The notes: a model not told the origin generated them from the letters alone. Counted from the first letter of the stretch, positions 27,415 through 36,749 are shown. The stretch is DNA of 64,000 nt from Actinoallomurus iriomotensis (GCF_030269445.1 NZ_BSTJ01000003.1:806001-870000), one strand, 5' to 3'. Numbers and translations are program-made.

Positions 27415-28532
27415 TGTCCCGCCTCGACGGTCTTCTGCTGCTTGCTGGTGTGCCGGGCGAAGGCCAGGTCGATGAGCCGGGTGAGGATCTCCTCGTACGG
27501 GACCCCGCTCTCGGCGAAGCCGCGCGCGTACACCGAGCGGGAGGTGAACCCGGGCATGGTGTTGATCTCTCCGACGTAGAGCTTCCCGGCCGCCTCGTCG
27601 TACAGGAAGTCGACGCGGGCCAGCCCGTTGGCGCCGATGGCGCGGAACGCCCGGGCGGACAGCTCGCGCACCTGCTCCGTGACCTCGGCCGGCAGTTCGG
27701 CGGGCGAGGTGATCGAGTCGGCCATGCTGAGGTACTTCTGCGCGTAGTCCGAGAAGCCACCGATGATCTTCGCCTCGGACGGCACCGAGACCTCGGGTTC
27801 GTCCATGTCGCCGAGCACGCCGCACAGCAGTTCGCGTGCGGTGACGCCCTCCTCGACCAGGACGACGTCGTCGTACCGGAACGCCTCCTCGACCGCGCTC
27901 ACCAGCTCGTCCGGGCCGGTGACCCGCGAGATGCCGATGGAGGAGCCCATGTTGGCCGGCTTGACGAACCGCGGCCAGCCGAAGTCGCCGGCGAGCCGCA
28001 CCGGATCGTCGGCGCCGCGCCACTGCTTCTCGGTGAACCACACGCCGGGGACGAACGGGATCCCCTCCGCGGCGAAGGCGCGTCTCATCGCCACCTTGTC
28101 CATGCCGACCGAGGAGGCGAGCACGCCGCACCCGGCGTACGGCAGGCCGAGGGTCTCCAGGTGTCCCTGGATCACACCGTCCTCGCCGAACGGCCCGTGG
28201 ATGACGGGGAACGCGACGTCGAGCCGCTCCAGGACGACGTCCGGCGCGTCGGAGGAAACGAGGCGGCCGCCGCGTCTGAGCTCGACCTCGGTGCCTTCGG
28301 CGGTCAGCCGGTCCTGGATCGCCGGCCCGGCGGACTTGCGGGCCGCGACCTCCTCGACCGTCTCGGACGGGACCAGGAGCCAGCGCCCGTCTCTGGTCAC
28401 GCCGATGACGACCGGGCGGTACCGGTCCGGGTGCAGATGGCGTACGACGGCCAGCGCGGACGCGCCGGACACCTCGTGCTCCGCGGACGGCCCGCCGAAC
28501 ACCACGCCGACGGTGATCCGCTCGTCAGACAT
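27411..28532 (-). CDS. ddl: D-alanine--D-alanine (or D-Ala-D-X) ligase
   Basis: 373 residues, ATP-grasp. N-terminal GGPSAEHEVSGASAL contains the substrate glutamate (Glu18); SSVGMDKVAMRRAF, FVKPANMGSSIGIS and GEINTMPGFTSRS are ligase signatures. The omega loop reads GGFSDYAQKYL, with the Tyr-Lys of D-Ala-D-Ala and D-Ala-D-Ser enzymes rather than the His of VanA-type D-Ala-D-Lac ligases. ATG 28532 has AAGGAAGG upstream and overlaps the dipeptidase stop by 8 bp. Confidence 0.93.
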   Translation of the reverse strand: MSDERITVGVVFGGPSAEHEVSGASALAVVRHLHPDRYRPVVIGVTRDGRWLLVPSETVEEVAARKSAGPAIQDRLTAEGTEVELRRGGRLVSSDAPDVVLERLDVAFPVIHGPFGEDGVIQGHLETLGLPYAGCGVLASSVGMDKVAMRRAFAAEGIPFVPGVWFTEKQWRGADDPVRLAGDFGWPRFVKPANMGSSIGISRVTGPDELVSAVEEAFRYDDVVLVEEGVTARELLCGVLGDMDEPEVSVPSEAKIIGGFSDYAQKYLSMADSITSPAELPAEVTEQVRELSARAFRAIGANGLARVDFLYDEAAGKLYVGEINTMPGFTSRSVYARGFAESGVPYEEILTRLIDLAFARHTSKQQKTVEAGQ

Positions 28533-29187
28533 CGTCGCCTTCCTTCGGGAGGACATTCACGTCGTGCTGCCGGTACAGCGCGGCCGGGCTGTTCGTACGC
28601 ATCGCCCAGTAGCGGTCACCATAGGACCAGTGCCACCACTCGGTGGGATAGTTCACCATTCCGGCGGCGGTGAGCACCGTGCTCAGCAGTTCCCGGTTGC
28701 GCCGCGCGCCGGCGGAGATCCCGGGCGCCGCGGTGTAGCAGTCGCCGTCGCTCTCCTCCGGGTTGGCGTTGACCTCGGTGCCCATGGGCAGCTCGGCGCC
28801 GTCGGCGTCGCACAGGGTGACGTCCACCGCGGCGCCGGCCACGTGGGGCGCGACCTCCGGCGGCGCGACGAACCGGCTGGCCTGCGCGTGCAGTCGCGGC
28901 GGAGGCCACTCCGGGTGCAGGCGCGCCAGTTCCGACGCGTACTCGTCGAAGTAGCGGCGCTGAAGCGCGGGCGGGCGGTACGCCTCGACGACGCGCAGCC
29001 GTAGGCCGTCGCGCAGCAGGCTCTGCGCCTCCAGCAGCCGGGTCGCCACACCGGCCCGCACGTGGGCGTACGCGCCGAGGGGATCGGCGAGCCTGCCGTC
29101 GAGCACGAGTTCGGGATGCCGGCGCAGATCGACGAAGGGTTCGCCGATCTCGGCGACCGGGATACCGGCCACGCGCTCGTCCGACAT
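28525..29187 (-). CDS. VanX-like D-Ala-D-Ala dipeptidase (peptidase M15)
   Basis: 220 residues. All VanX active-site elements are present: RVVEAYRPPALQ (transition-state Arg), PHVAGAAVDVTLCD (zinc His and Asp seven apart) and TEWWHWSYGDRYW (Glu base and zinc His in ExxH). It hydrolyses D-Ala-D-Ala in the cytosol; no signal peptide is seen. ATG 29187 has GGAG nine bases upstream; upstream GTG/TTG codons are possible. First gene of the dipeptidase-ligase-murF operon. Confidence 0.88.
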   Translation of the reverse strand: MSDERVAGIPVAEIGEPFVDLRRHPELVLDGRLADPLGAYAHVRAGVATRLLEAQSLLRDGLRLRVVEAYRPPALQRRYFDEYASELARLHPEWPPPRLHAQASRFVAPPEVAPHVAGAAVDVTLCDADGAELPMGTEVNANPEESDGDCYTAAPGISAGARRNRELLSTVLTAAGMVNYPTEWWHWSYGDRYWAMRTNSPAALYRQHDVNVLPKEGDDV

Positions 29188-29274
29188 CAGCGTGATCTCC
29201 GTCAAACTCCCCACCGGTTCTCTATGGCACATCGGTCCTGCGTGACGGTAGGGCGGGAGCACACGCCGGGGATA

Positions 29275-29332
29275 CCGGGCATTTCGGTGAAGTCAACCGG
29301 GCAATCCGGCTTTTTACACCGGGTGATTTCCG
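29275..29332. promoter_or_regulatory. Three 22-bp-period direct repeats in the alr/dipeptidase promoter region
   Basis: CCGGGCATTTCGG (29275), CCGGGCAATCCGG (29297) and CCGGGTGATTTCCG (29319) are spaced exactly 22 bp, two helical turns; a weaker GCGGGAGC at 29253 keeps the register. Such phased direct repeats are typical of cooperative response-regulator or activator binding. They lie between the divergent dipeptidase operon and the racemase gene. Confidence 0.65.
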
Positions 29333-29374
29333 CTGATGGCCTGAACAGCGCCGGAGCGGCCCCACGCTGGCCGC

Positions 29375-30529
29375 ATGCACTCGATCATCGGGCGGACGGA
29401 GCTGACGGACTCCGCCCACGGCACGCACGCGCGCATCGACCTGGCCGCGATCTCCGCGAACACCTCGGTGCTGGTCTCCGCCGCCGCCGGCACGCCGGTG
29501 ATGGCCGTGGTGAAGTCGAACGCCTACGGCCACGGGCTCGTCCCCGCCGCACGCGCGGCGCTCGACGGCGGAGCGAGCCGGCTCGGCATGGCGCAGGTCG
29601 AGGACGCGCTGACGCTGCGCCAGGCGGGCGTCGAGGCGCCGATCCTGGCCTGGCTGCCGTGGCGCCAGGCCGACTACGACGCGGCCGTCCTGGCCGACGT
29701 CGAACTCGGTGTCGAGGCGCCGTGGCGGCTCGCGCTCATGGCCGAGGCCGCCGAGCGGAACGGCCGTCCGGTCCGGGTCCACCTGGAGGTCGACACCGGG
29801 CTGTCGCGCGGCGGGGCCACCCGTGACGACTGGCCGCAGCTCGTGGAGGCGGCGCGGCGGGCGCAGGCGGCCGGACATGTCACGGTGACCGGGGTGTTCT
29901 CGCACTTCGCCTGCGCGGACGATCCGGGTCATCCGTCCGTCGCCGCGCAGATCGACGCGTTCGACGACGCCGTGCGGTACGCCGTCACGTCGGGCGTGGA
30001 GCCGGAGCTGCGGCACCTCGCGAGCTCCGCGGCGCTGCTCACCGTGCCCGAGAGCCACTACGACCTGGTCCGCGCCGGTCTCGCGCTGTACGGCCTGAGC
30101 CCGCTGGAGAGCGGCGGCGACTTCGGGCTGCGCCCGGCGATGAGCCTGCGCTCGACCGTCGCGGTGGCCAAGCGCATCCCGGCCGGCACCGGGGTGATGT
30201 ACGGGCTGACCTACCGGGTCCCGTCCGACAGCACGATCGTGGTCGTGCCGGTCGGGTACGCCGACGGGCTGCCGCGCGCGGCGGGCACGGCCGGAGTCGA
30301 ACTGCTCGTCGCCGGCCGCCGCCACCGCATCGCCGGAGTGGTCGGCATGGAGCAGACCGTGCTGGACGTCGGCCAGGACCTGCCCAGCCCCGGCGAGGAG
30401 GTCGTGCTGTTCGGTCCCGGCGACGAGGGCGAGCTCACCTTGACCGAGCTGGCCCGCCAGCTCGACCTGCTGCCCGCCGAGATCCTCGCCCGGATCCCGG
30501 CGGCGCTCCCCCGGATCTACGAGTCCTGA
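29375..30529 (+). CDS. alr: Alanine racemase
   Basis: 384 residues, PLP-dependent fold-III racemase. MAVVKSNAYGHG carries the PLP lysine (Lys47). VHLEVDTGLSRGG, RAGLALYGLSP, SLRSTVAVAKRIPAGTGVMY with MYGLTYRVP, and VVPVGYADGLPR are family motifs, and the catalytic tyrosine is in the last region. It supplies D-alanine, or possibly D-serine since some relatives racemise serine. ATG 29375 has no clear ribosome-binding site. Probably a second copy serving the neighbouring ligase/murF operon. Confidence 0.93.
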   Translation: MHSIIGRTELTDSAHGTHARIDLAAISANTSVLVSAAAGTPVMAVVKSNAYGHGLVPAARAALDGGASRLGMAQVEDALTLRQAGVEAPILAWLPWRQADYDAAVLADVELGVEAPWRLALMAEAAERNGRPVRVHLEVDTGLSRGGATRDDWPQLVEAARRAQAAGHVTVTGVFSHFACADDPGHPSVAAQIDAFDDAVRYAVTSGVEPELRHLASSAALLTVPESHYDLVRAGLALYGLSPLESGGDFGLRPAMSLRSTVAVAKRIPAGTGVMYGLTYRVPSDSTIVVVPVGYADGLPRAAGTAGVELLVAGRRHRIAGVVGMEQTVLDVGQDLPSPGEEVVLFGPGDEGELTLTELARQLDLLPAEILARIPAALPRIYES

Positions 30530-30541
30530 CGCGCGCCGGGT

Positions 30542-31747
30542 TCAGGAGGCGGTGGCGGCGCAGAGGGCGAGGACCTCGCTGGTGAGCGCGGCCGCCGCGT
30601 CGGGGCGGCCCATGCTCCGTGCCCTGGACGCCATGTCGGTGAGCCGCGCCCGGTCGCCGAGCAGCCCGGCGAGCTCCTCCGCCAGCCGGGCCGGCGTCGC
30701 GTCCTCGCCGATCAGCACGCGGGCGGCACCGTTGCCAGAGAGGTGCTCGGCGTTGCGGACCTGCTCGTTGCCGCCGGTCGGGATCAGCGGGATGAGCACC
30801 GACGGCTTCCCGATCGCGGTGAGTTCGCTGACCGTGCCGCCACCGCTCCGCGCGACGACCACGTCGGCGAGGGCGAGCAGGTCGGCGAGCTCCTCGCCGA
30901 CGAAGCCACGCACCATGTACCGGGGCCGCACGTCGGCGGGCAGCCGCTCGGCCATCGCGGCGGCCTCGTCGACCAGCTGGCTGCCCGCCTGGTGGAAGAC
31001 GTTGGCGTACCGCAGCAGGTCGGGCAGGATCTCGGCCACCAGCTCGTTGACCTGCCGGGCGCCGAGCGAGCCACCCGTGACGTAGACCGTCGGCAGCGAC
31101 GGAGTCCAGCCCGCCCAGCCGAGCCGTTTCGGCGCCTCGGCCGCGTCGCCGTCGCCCAGGCCCGGGCGCAGCGGGTTGCCCGTCACCACCGCGCGGTCCC
31201 GCAGGCGTTCCGGCAGCAGCTCCATCGACGGCTCCGCGCTGAGCGCGATGCGCGTCGCGCCCCGCATGGTGATCCGGTTGGCCAGCCCCACGCGTACCGT
31301 CTGCTCGTGGACGAGCAGCGGGCGGTGGCAGAGCCGGGCGGCCAGCCCGACGGGCACCGACACGTAACCGCCCGTGCACAGCACGGCGTCGGGCTTGAGG
31401 TTGCGGACCACGCTGATCGCCTCGCCGACGCCGGCCGGCACCTTGCCCGCGTCCCGGATGTTGGCCGCCGTGAGCATGGCCAGCGGGTTGCGCGCGCGCC
31501 GCAGCTTCCCCGTGGGGATCGCGGTGAACGGCACGTTCTCCGCCTCCGCGACGCCCTTCTCGATGCCGCCCTCGCTGCCCACCCAGTACGGGTCCAGGTG
31601 CAGGCCGTACCCGCCCAGCGCCGCGCGGGCGGCCCGGATGACCGTGACGGCCGGGAACGTGTGGCCGCCACTCCCGCCGCCGCTGACGACGAGCCGCACC
31701 GGGCTCCCGCGGTCGATGAGGGCTTGCGGGACGACGACATGCATCAT
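30542..31747 (-). CDS. MurG-like UDP-GlcNAc:lipid I N-acetylglucosaminyltransferase paralogue
   Basis: 401 residues, GT28 fold. N-terminal VSGGGSGGHTFPAV replaces the usual GGGTGGH; KPDAVLCTGGYVSVPVGLAA, LLVHEQTVRVGLANR, VTGNPLRPGL, VTGGSLGARQVNELV and VVARSGGGTVSELTAIGKPS (donor site) are all MurG-like. It works at the inner face of the membrane making lipid II. It is diverged and outside a dcw cluster, hence a paralogue. ATG 31747 follows AGGAG; only 39 nt separate it from the upstream LuxR gene. Confidence 0.88.
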   Translation of the reverse strand: MMHVVVPQALIDRGSPVRLVVSGGGSGGHTFPAVTVIRAARAALGGYGLHLDPYWVGSEGGIEKGVAEAENVPFTAIPTGKLRRARNPLAMLTAANIRDAGKVPAGVGEAISVVRNLKPDAVLCTGGYVSVPVGLAARLCHRPLLVHEQTVRVGLANRITMRGATRIALSAEPSMELLPERLRDRAVVTGNPLRPGLGDGDAAEAPKRLGWAGWTPSLPTVYVTGGSLGARQVNELVAEILPDLLRYANVFHQAGSQLVDEAAAMAERLPADVRPRYMVRGFVGEELADLLALADVVVARSGGGTVSELTAIGKPSVLIPLIPTGGNEQVRNAEHLSGNGAARVLIGEDATPARLAEELAGLLGDRARLTDMASRARSMGRPDAAAALTSEVLALCAATAS

Positions 31748-31786
31748 TCGAACTCCTGGAAGGAAACGTGACCGGCCGGCGGCGGC

Positions 31787-34666
31787 TCAGCAGGACAGGG
31801 CCGCGGCCAGTTGGGGTCGCCCGGTGATGCCGAGCTTGCGGTAGACACTCGTCAGGTACTGCTCGACGGTGCGCTGTGTGAGCACCATATCGTCGGCGAT
31901 CTGGCGGTTGGTGGCACCTGCGGCAGCCCGTTCCGCCGCGGCGCGTTCCTGCGCCGTGAGCGCGGTCACGCCGCCGATGCGGCCCAGGTCCGGCCGCCCG
32001 CCGGCGCGTTTGATGTACCGGGCCGCCCGGAGCCAGACCGGCCGGGCGTTGATCACCCGGGCCAGGGCGAACCCGTCCTGGAGATGGTCGCGGGCCCGAT
32101 CGACGGCGCCGGTCTCCAGCTCGACCGTGCCCAGGTCCACCAGCGCCATCGCCCGGTGGAGCTCCGCGTCCGTCCGGTCGAGGACCATGACGGCCTCGAG
32201 CGCGGCCGCCGGATCCCCCGAGACCACTCCGGACGCGGCGAGGGCGGTGCTGAGCGCGCGGGGGCTCCCCCAGCGCCGGGCGAGCGCCACCTCCTCCGCC
32301 GCCAGCGCCCGCGCGGCCGCGCCGTCGCCGAGAAGGGCATGGCACCGTGCGGCCCGCGAACGCCACGGGAGCGCCGCCGGGTTGTCGACGCCGAGTGCGC
32401 GCAGGCCGCGACCCGTCTCCAGGAAGCCCTCCAGCGCCTCCTTGCGCTGGTTCCGCGCCAGGCACAGCGACGCGCGGGCGAAGGCGAACACCGCGGTCGC
32501 CCACGTCGGCGCCGTCGTCGCCGCGGGGGCGTGCTCACGGATCAGCCGGTCGGCGGCGTCCAGGTCGCCGAGGTCCGTCAGCACGCTCACCAGCCGCGCG
32601 ACCCCGTCCGTACCGGCCACCGACGGGTGCTTCAGCGCCGTGCCGAGCACCGTACGGGCCACCTTCAGGTCGCCGCGTCCGTACGCGAGGCGCCCGCGGA
32701 GGCAGGCCGCGACCGTCGCGTCGCCCGCGGTGCCCTGGCGGTGCCCGAAGTGGCCGTCGATCCCGCGGAGGTCGCCGACGAGGTCGTACTCCTCGGCGTC
32801 GATGAGCGCGCTCACGGCGGGCAACCGCAGCCGGAGCTCCCAGGTCCGCTGGTGGTCGATGGTCTCCAGTGCGGACCGCGCGCGGCGTACGCACTCCGCC
32901 CGATCGCGCCCGCGCCGGGCGCCGGACCAGGCGTCGACCACGCCGGCCAGCACGGTCAGGCGCGCGTCGTCGGCGGCCCGGTCGCGGAGCCGGGCCATCC
33001 GCCGGTCGAGGAACTCGCCCGCGTCGGCGGAGGCCGTGTACGCCGCGAAGACGCCCAGCTCCGCCTCTGCCGCGAGCTCGTCGCGCCCCGGCGGCAGCCG
33101 CGCACAGACCTCGTCCACGACCTCCAGGGCCGACTTGAGCGGACGTCCGGCGACGGCGTCCACATAGGCCAGATCGACCCCGATCCGGACGCGGAGCGAC
33201 GGCTCGGTGGCGATCGCGAGGGCCTCGTGGAGCGTGCTCTCGGCGCCGGCGACGCCCGCACCGATCTCGGTGGCGCCGATGCCGGCCAGGAGTTCGGCGC
33301 GAGCGGAGACCGGCATCGGCTCGGCGAGCGCCCGGCGCAGGTATCCGAGGGCCTGCTCGGGCAGCCCGCGTTCGAGGGCGGCGTCGGCGGCGGCCCTGAG
33401 CGTCTCCAGCGCCCAGGGCTCACTGGACATGTCCACGGCCATGAGATGCGCGGCGGCGCGCTCAGGTTCGGCGTAGTGGTCGCGGACCAGACGCGCGGCG
33501 CGCAGCCGCTGCGACGTCCGGAGCCCGGCGGAGATCCCCGCGTGCACCACCGCCCGCGTCAGCGAGTGGACGTAGCGCAGCGGCGAGGTGTTGGTCAGGA
33601 CGTCCATCTTGATCAGCCGGTCGGCCGCCCTGGCTGCGGCGTCCAGGTCGAGCCCCGCGAGCTGGGCGACCAGGACGAGTTCACCGTCGTCGCCGAGGAC
33701 CGCGACGGCCTGCGCGACGGCCGGCGCCTCGGGACCGCACCGCCTGATCCAGGACAGCACGCGGCGCGACACGGCGGCGCCGCCGATGTCCTCGATCGAG
33801 GCCAGCGACTCCTCCACCGGCGGTACGGAACGCGCGGCCAGGGCCGGCAGCAGGTCGGCCAGCAGCGCGCCGTTGCCGCCGGTGACCCGATGGCACTCGG
33901 CGACGAAGGCGTCGTCGGCGCCGGCGCCCATGACGTCGGCGATCCACCGGCTGAGGTGGGCCTGGGTCAGCCGGTGCAGCGTGCGCCGCTCGCAGGAGGC
34001 GATCAGCTCGTCGAGCAGGAACTGCTGCTCGCTCATCTCCCGCGGCGAACTGGCCAGCACGAGGGCGAGCGGCAGGTCCGCGCTCCGGTGCGCGAGGTAG
34101 GCGAGCCAGCGAAGGGACAGGGTGTCGCACCACTGCAGGTCGTCCAGCGTGATCAGCACCGGCGCGCCCGCGGTGACGTCGAACAGGTGGGCCGACACCA
34201 GCTCGAACACGTCGAAGGGCGAGGCGTCGTCCTGCGCCGTACGGAGCGCGGGCACCGCCCGGCCGTCCGGCGCGGGCGGCAGCCCGGCCAGGACCTGCCG
34301 CAGCACGCCGAAGTCGTTGGCGGCCTCCAGCATGGCCGCCCGGCCCGTGAGCACGGTCCATCCGCGCCGCCGGGCGTCCGCCCGCGCCCGGGCCAGGAGG
34401 GCGCTCTTGCCCGCGCCCGCCGCCCCCTCCAGGGAGAGCAGCCGGGCCCGGCCACCGGCGACCGCGTCCAGCGCGGACGCGAGCGCCGCCGTGTCGGGCT
34501 CCCGCCCGTAGAGCCGCCCCGTGAGGTCCAGCCCGCTGCCCGCGTCACGGTCGTACGGGCGCACCAGGCGTTCGACACGCATCGCGCGCGGCGACACGCC
34601 TCCCGCGTTCGTGATCCGAGCGTGGTCCCGCATCGCCGCCACCGTCCCGTACAGGCGCCTGTCCAC
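31787..34666 (-). CDS. LuxR family ATPase transcriptional regulator (LAL/MalT-like)
   Basis: 959 residues from GTG 34666, preceded by GAGGGA. Walker A GAAGAGKSALL at about 81-91, Walker B LITLDDLQWCD, a long helical TPR-like middle and a C-terminal LuxR HTH (TAQERAAAERAAAGATNRQI, then VLTQRTVEQYLTSVYRKLGI). Such large regulators often control secondary-metabolite or catabolic clusters. It is divergent from the flavoprotein cluster (533-bp gap) and only 39 nt upstream of the MurG paralogue, so either neighbour could be its target. Confidence 0.92.
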   Translation of the reverse strand: MDRRLYGTVAAMRDHARITNAGGVSPRAMRVERLVRPYDRDAGSGLDLTGRLYGREPDTAALASALDAVAGGRARLLSLEGAAGAGKSALLARARADARRRGWTVLTGRAAMLEAANDFGVLRQVLAGLPPAPDGRAVPALRTAQDDASPFDVFELVSAHLFDVTAGAPVLITLDDLQWCDTLSLRWLAYLAHRSADLPLALVLASSPREMSEQQFLLDELIASCERRTLHRLTQAHLSRWIADVMGAGADDAFVAECHRVTGGNGALLADLLPALAARSVPPVEESLASIEDIGGAAVSRRVLSWIRRCGPEAPAVAQAVAVLGDDGELVLVAQLAGLDLDAAARAADRLIKMDVLTNTSPLRYVHSLTRAVVHAGISAGLRTSQRLRAARLVRDHYAEPERAAAHLMAVDMSSEPWALETLRAAADAALERGLPEQALGYLRRALAEPMPVSARAELLAGIGATEIGAGVAGAESTLHEALAIATEPSLRVRIGVDLAYVDAVAGRPLKSALEVVDEVCARLPPGRDELAAEAELGVFAAYTASADAGEFLDRRMARLRDRAADDARLTVLAGVVDAWSGARRGRDRAECVRRARSALETIDHQRTWELRLRLPAVSALIDAEEYDLVGDLRGIDGHFGHRQGTAGDATVAACLRGRLAYGRGDLKVARTVLGTALKHPSVAGTDGVARLVSVLTDLGDLDAADRLIREHAPAATTAPTWATAVFAFARASLCLARNQRKEALEGFLETGRGLRALGVDNPAALPWRSRAARCHALLGDGAAARALAAEEVALARRWGSPRALSTALAASGVVSGDPAAALEAVMVLDRTDAELHRAMALVDLGTVELETGAVDRARDHLQDGFALARVINARPVWLRAARYIKRAGGRPDLGRIGGVTALTAQERAAAERAAAGATNRQIADDMVLTQRTVEQYLTSVYRKLGITGRPQLAAALSC

Positions 34667-35199
34667 GATCCATCCCTCTTGTCGGCCCACACCAGTCTGA
34701 GAGACCGCCGACCGGTCGCCGAGGATAAACGCTAAGAAACACGGACACCTCAACTGATGCCGACGAGCCGGCATCGGTTCGGAGGACTCCGCGACCGCTG
34801 TGTCAGCGGGCGGTCACCTCGCGTACGGGGCCCCGGCCTCGCCGGCTGCCATCCCGGTGCTCATGAGCGTGGTGCGTATGCCGAACGACTCGACCTCGGC
34901 GGTCAGAGTGCCGGTAAACGCCATCGATGCCCCACTTGAGCGCATGCTACCAGCGAGAACGCGGGACAGACGGCCTGGCCGGCCATGCTCGCGCCACCCG
35001 CCGGGCGGAGGATCGACAGGTACGGGCGGACGGTGAAGGTGACCCGGCGGGACCGCGGCCACGTTCCGCGACATCGGCTCCGCCCCTCTGGGGACCGATA
35101 CGCGGGAACGTCGGGCGCTCCGACCTTTCTTGGAGGACTCTGAGAAATCCTGACTAGCTTCCGGACCGTTCGAACTCCTCGGATACCGGGAGGCCGCGC
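34667..35199. other. Divergent intergenic region
   Basis: 533 bp between the LuxR regulator and the FOXRED2-like flavoprotein gene. It contains an SDR gene remnant at 34814-34945. The remainder should hold both promoters; I find no convincing inverted repeat. Confidence 0.5.
34814..34945 (-). pseudogene. SDR oxidoreductase remnant
   Basis: The minus strand encodes AFTGTLTAEVESFGIRTTLM, the helix and strand after the YxxxK motif of classical SDRs. In a second frame just upstream it reads LKWGIDG, matching the SKWxxxG that follows the active-site tyrosine. A frameshift separates them and the rest of the gene is missing. Confidence 0.5.
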
Positions 35200-36747
35200 G
35201 TGCCGGAAATCGTGGATTATCTCATCATCGGAGCCGGCCCGGCCGGCCTGCAGCTCGGTTACTTTCTGCATCGGGCCGGTCGCGACTATTTGATTCTCGA
35301 GGCGGGCGAGACCGCAGGAGACTTCTACCGCGACTTTCCACGCCATCGCCAGATGATCTCCATCAACAAGCCGCACACCGGGTGGGACGATCCGGAGCTC
35401 AATCTGCGGATGGACTGGAACTCGCTGCTCAGCGACGACCCGGATCTGCTTTTCACCCGCTACACCGAACGCTATTTCCCGCACGCCGACGACTACCTCC
35501 GCTACCTCCAGGACTTCGCGGAGCGGCTCGGCCTGAACGTGCGCACGCGCACGCGCGCCGCCCGGGTGGCGCGGGACGAAGACGGGTTCGCGGTGACCGA
35601 CGACAGCGGGAACGTGCACCGGGGGCGGCGGCTCATCGTGGCGACCGGGTTCAGCGCGCCGTACCTCCCGCCGGTTCCCGGCATCGAGCTCGCCGAGCCG
35701 TACACCGAGGTCTCGGTCGACCCGGAGGACTTCACGGACCAGCGCGTCCTCATCATCGGCAAGGGCAACTCCGCGTTCGAGACGGCCGACGCCATCACCG
35801 AGAAGGCCGCCGTCATCCACCTGGTCGGGCCGAGCGCGATCAAATTCGCCTGGCGCACCCACTTCATCGGGCACCTCCGCGCGGTGAACAACAATTTCCT
35901 GGACACGTACCAGCTCAAGACGCAGAACATGGTGCTCGACGGCGTCATCCAGCGGATCGAACGCCAGGGCGACGAATTCGTGATGACGCTGAGCTACGCG
36001 CGCCGTGACAAGGTCGTGCGGCTCGCCTACGACCGGGTCATCGCCTGCACGGGATTCAAGCTCGACTCCTCGATATTCACCGACGAGTGCCGCCCGGAAC
36101 TCGCGATCAACGACCGTTTCCCGGCACTGACCAGCGAATGGGAGTCGGTCAACGTACCGGACCTCTATTTCGCCGGAACGCTGACGCAGGTCCGCGACTT
36201 CAAGAAGTACACGAGCGCCTTCACCCACGGTTTCCGCTACGGCATTCGCGCACTGTGGCACATGTTCGAGAGCAGGTACGAGGGCGTCGAATGGCCGTAC
36301 CGGGGACTGTCCGCCAAACCCGACGAGCTGACCGACGCGGTGCTGGGCCGGATCAACCGCACCTCCGCGCTCTGGCAGCAGTACGGGTTCCTGTGCGACC
36401 TGGTCACCGTCGGGTCGGACGGGACCGCGCGCTACTACGAGGAGATGCCGCTCGACTACGTGCGAGAGAGCGACTTCGGCCGGGCCGACCGGTACTTCAC
36501 GGTCTCGCTGGAGTACGGCCGAGGGCACTCCACGATCGACCCGTTCGACGTCGAGGCCGGTCGCGCCTGGGAGGCCGACCCGAGCCTCGACGACCGGTAC
36601 CTGCATCCGGTGGTCCGCCACTACCACCGCGGCCAGGTGCTCGCCGACCTCCGGCTGAAGGAGGACATCTGCAACGACTGGTCGGGCGAGGAGGACTACC
36701 GCGTCCCGCTGCGGGACTTCCTCGCGCCCAAGCTGGTGGAGGCCTGA
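35200..36747 (+). CDS. FOXRED2-like flavin-dependent oxidoreductase
   Basis: 515 residues. FAD-binding IIGAGPAGLQLGYFLHRAG at about 8-26, HRQMISINKPHTG (a FOXRED2-type signature), IVATGFSAPYLP, NAD(P)-binding LIIGKGNSAFETADAI at about 183, and VIACTGFKLD. This resembles the FAD-dependent oxidoreductase domain-containing protein 2 group within the flavin monooxygenase clan, usually active in N- or S-oxygenation or with unknown substrates. GTG start at 35200 after GGGAGG. First gene of a five-gene cluster. Confidence 0.85.
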   Translation: MPEIVDYLIIGAGPAGLQLGYFLHRAGRDYLILEAGETAGDFYRDFPRHRQMISINKPHTGWDDPELNLRMDWNSLLSDDPDLLFTRYTERYFPHADDYLRYLQDFAERLGLNVRTRTRAARVARDEDGFAVTDDSGNVHRGRRLIVATGFSAPYLPPVPGIELAEPYTEVSVDPEDFTDQRVLIIGKGNSAFETADAITEKAAVIHLVGPSAIKFAWRTHFIGHLRAVNNNFLDTYQLKTQNMVLDGVIQRIERQGDEFVMTLSYARRDKVVRLAYDRVIACTGFKLDSSIFTDECRPELAINDRFPALTSEWESVNVPDLYFAGTLTQVRDFKKYTSAFTHGFRYGIRALWHMFESRYEGVEWPYRGLSAKPDELTDAVLGRINRTSALWQQYGFLCDLVTVGSDGTARYYEEMPLDYVRESDFGRADRYFTVSLEYGRGHSTIDPFDVEAGRAWEADPSLDDRYLHPVVRHYHRGQVLADLRLKEDICNDWSGEEDYRVPLRDFLAPKLVEA

Positions 36748-36749
36748 CC

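Noticed and set aside
26029-29187. VanHAX-type D-Ala-D-Lac glycopeptide resistance
   Set aside because: No vanH-like dehydrogenase or VanRS is present, and the ligase omega loop has Tyr-Lys rather than the His of VanA/VanB; D-Ala-D-Ala or D-Ala-D-Ser is more likely.
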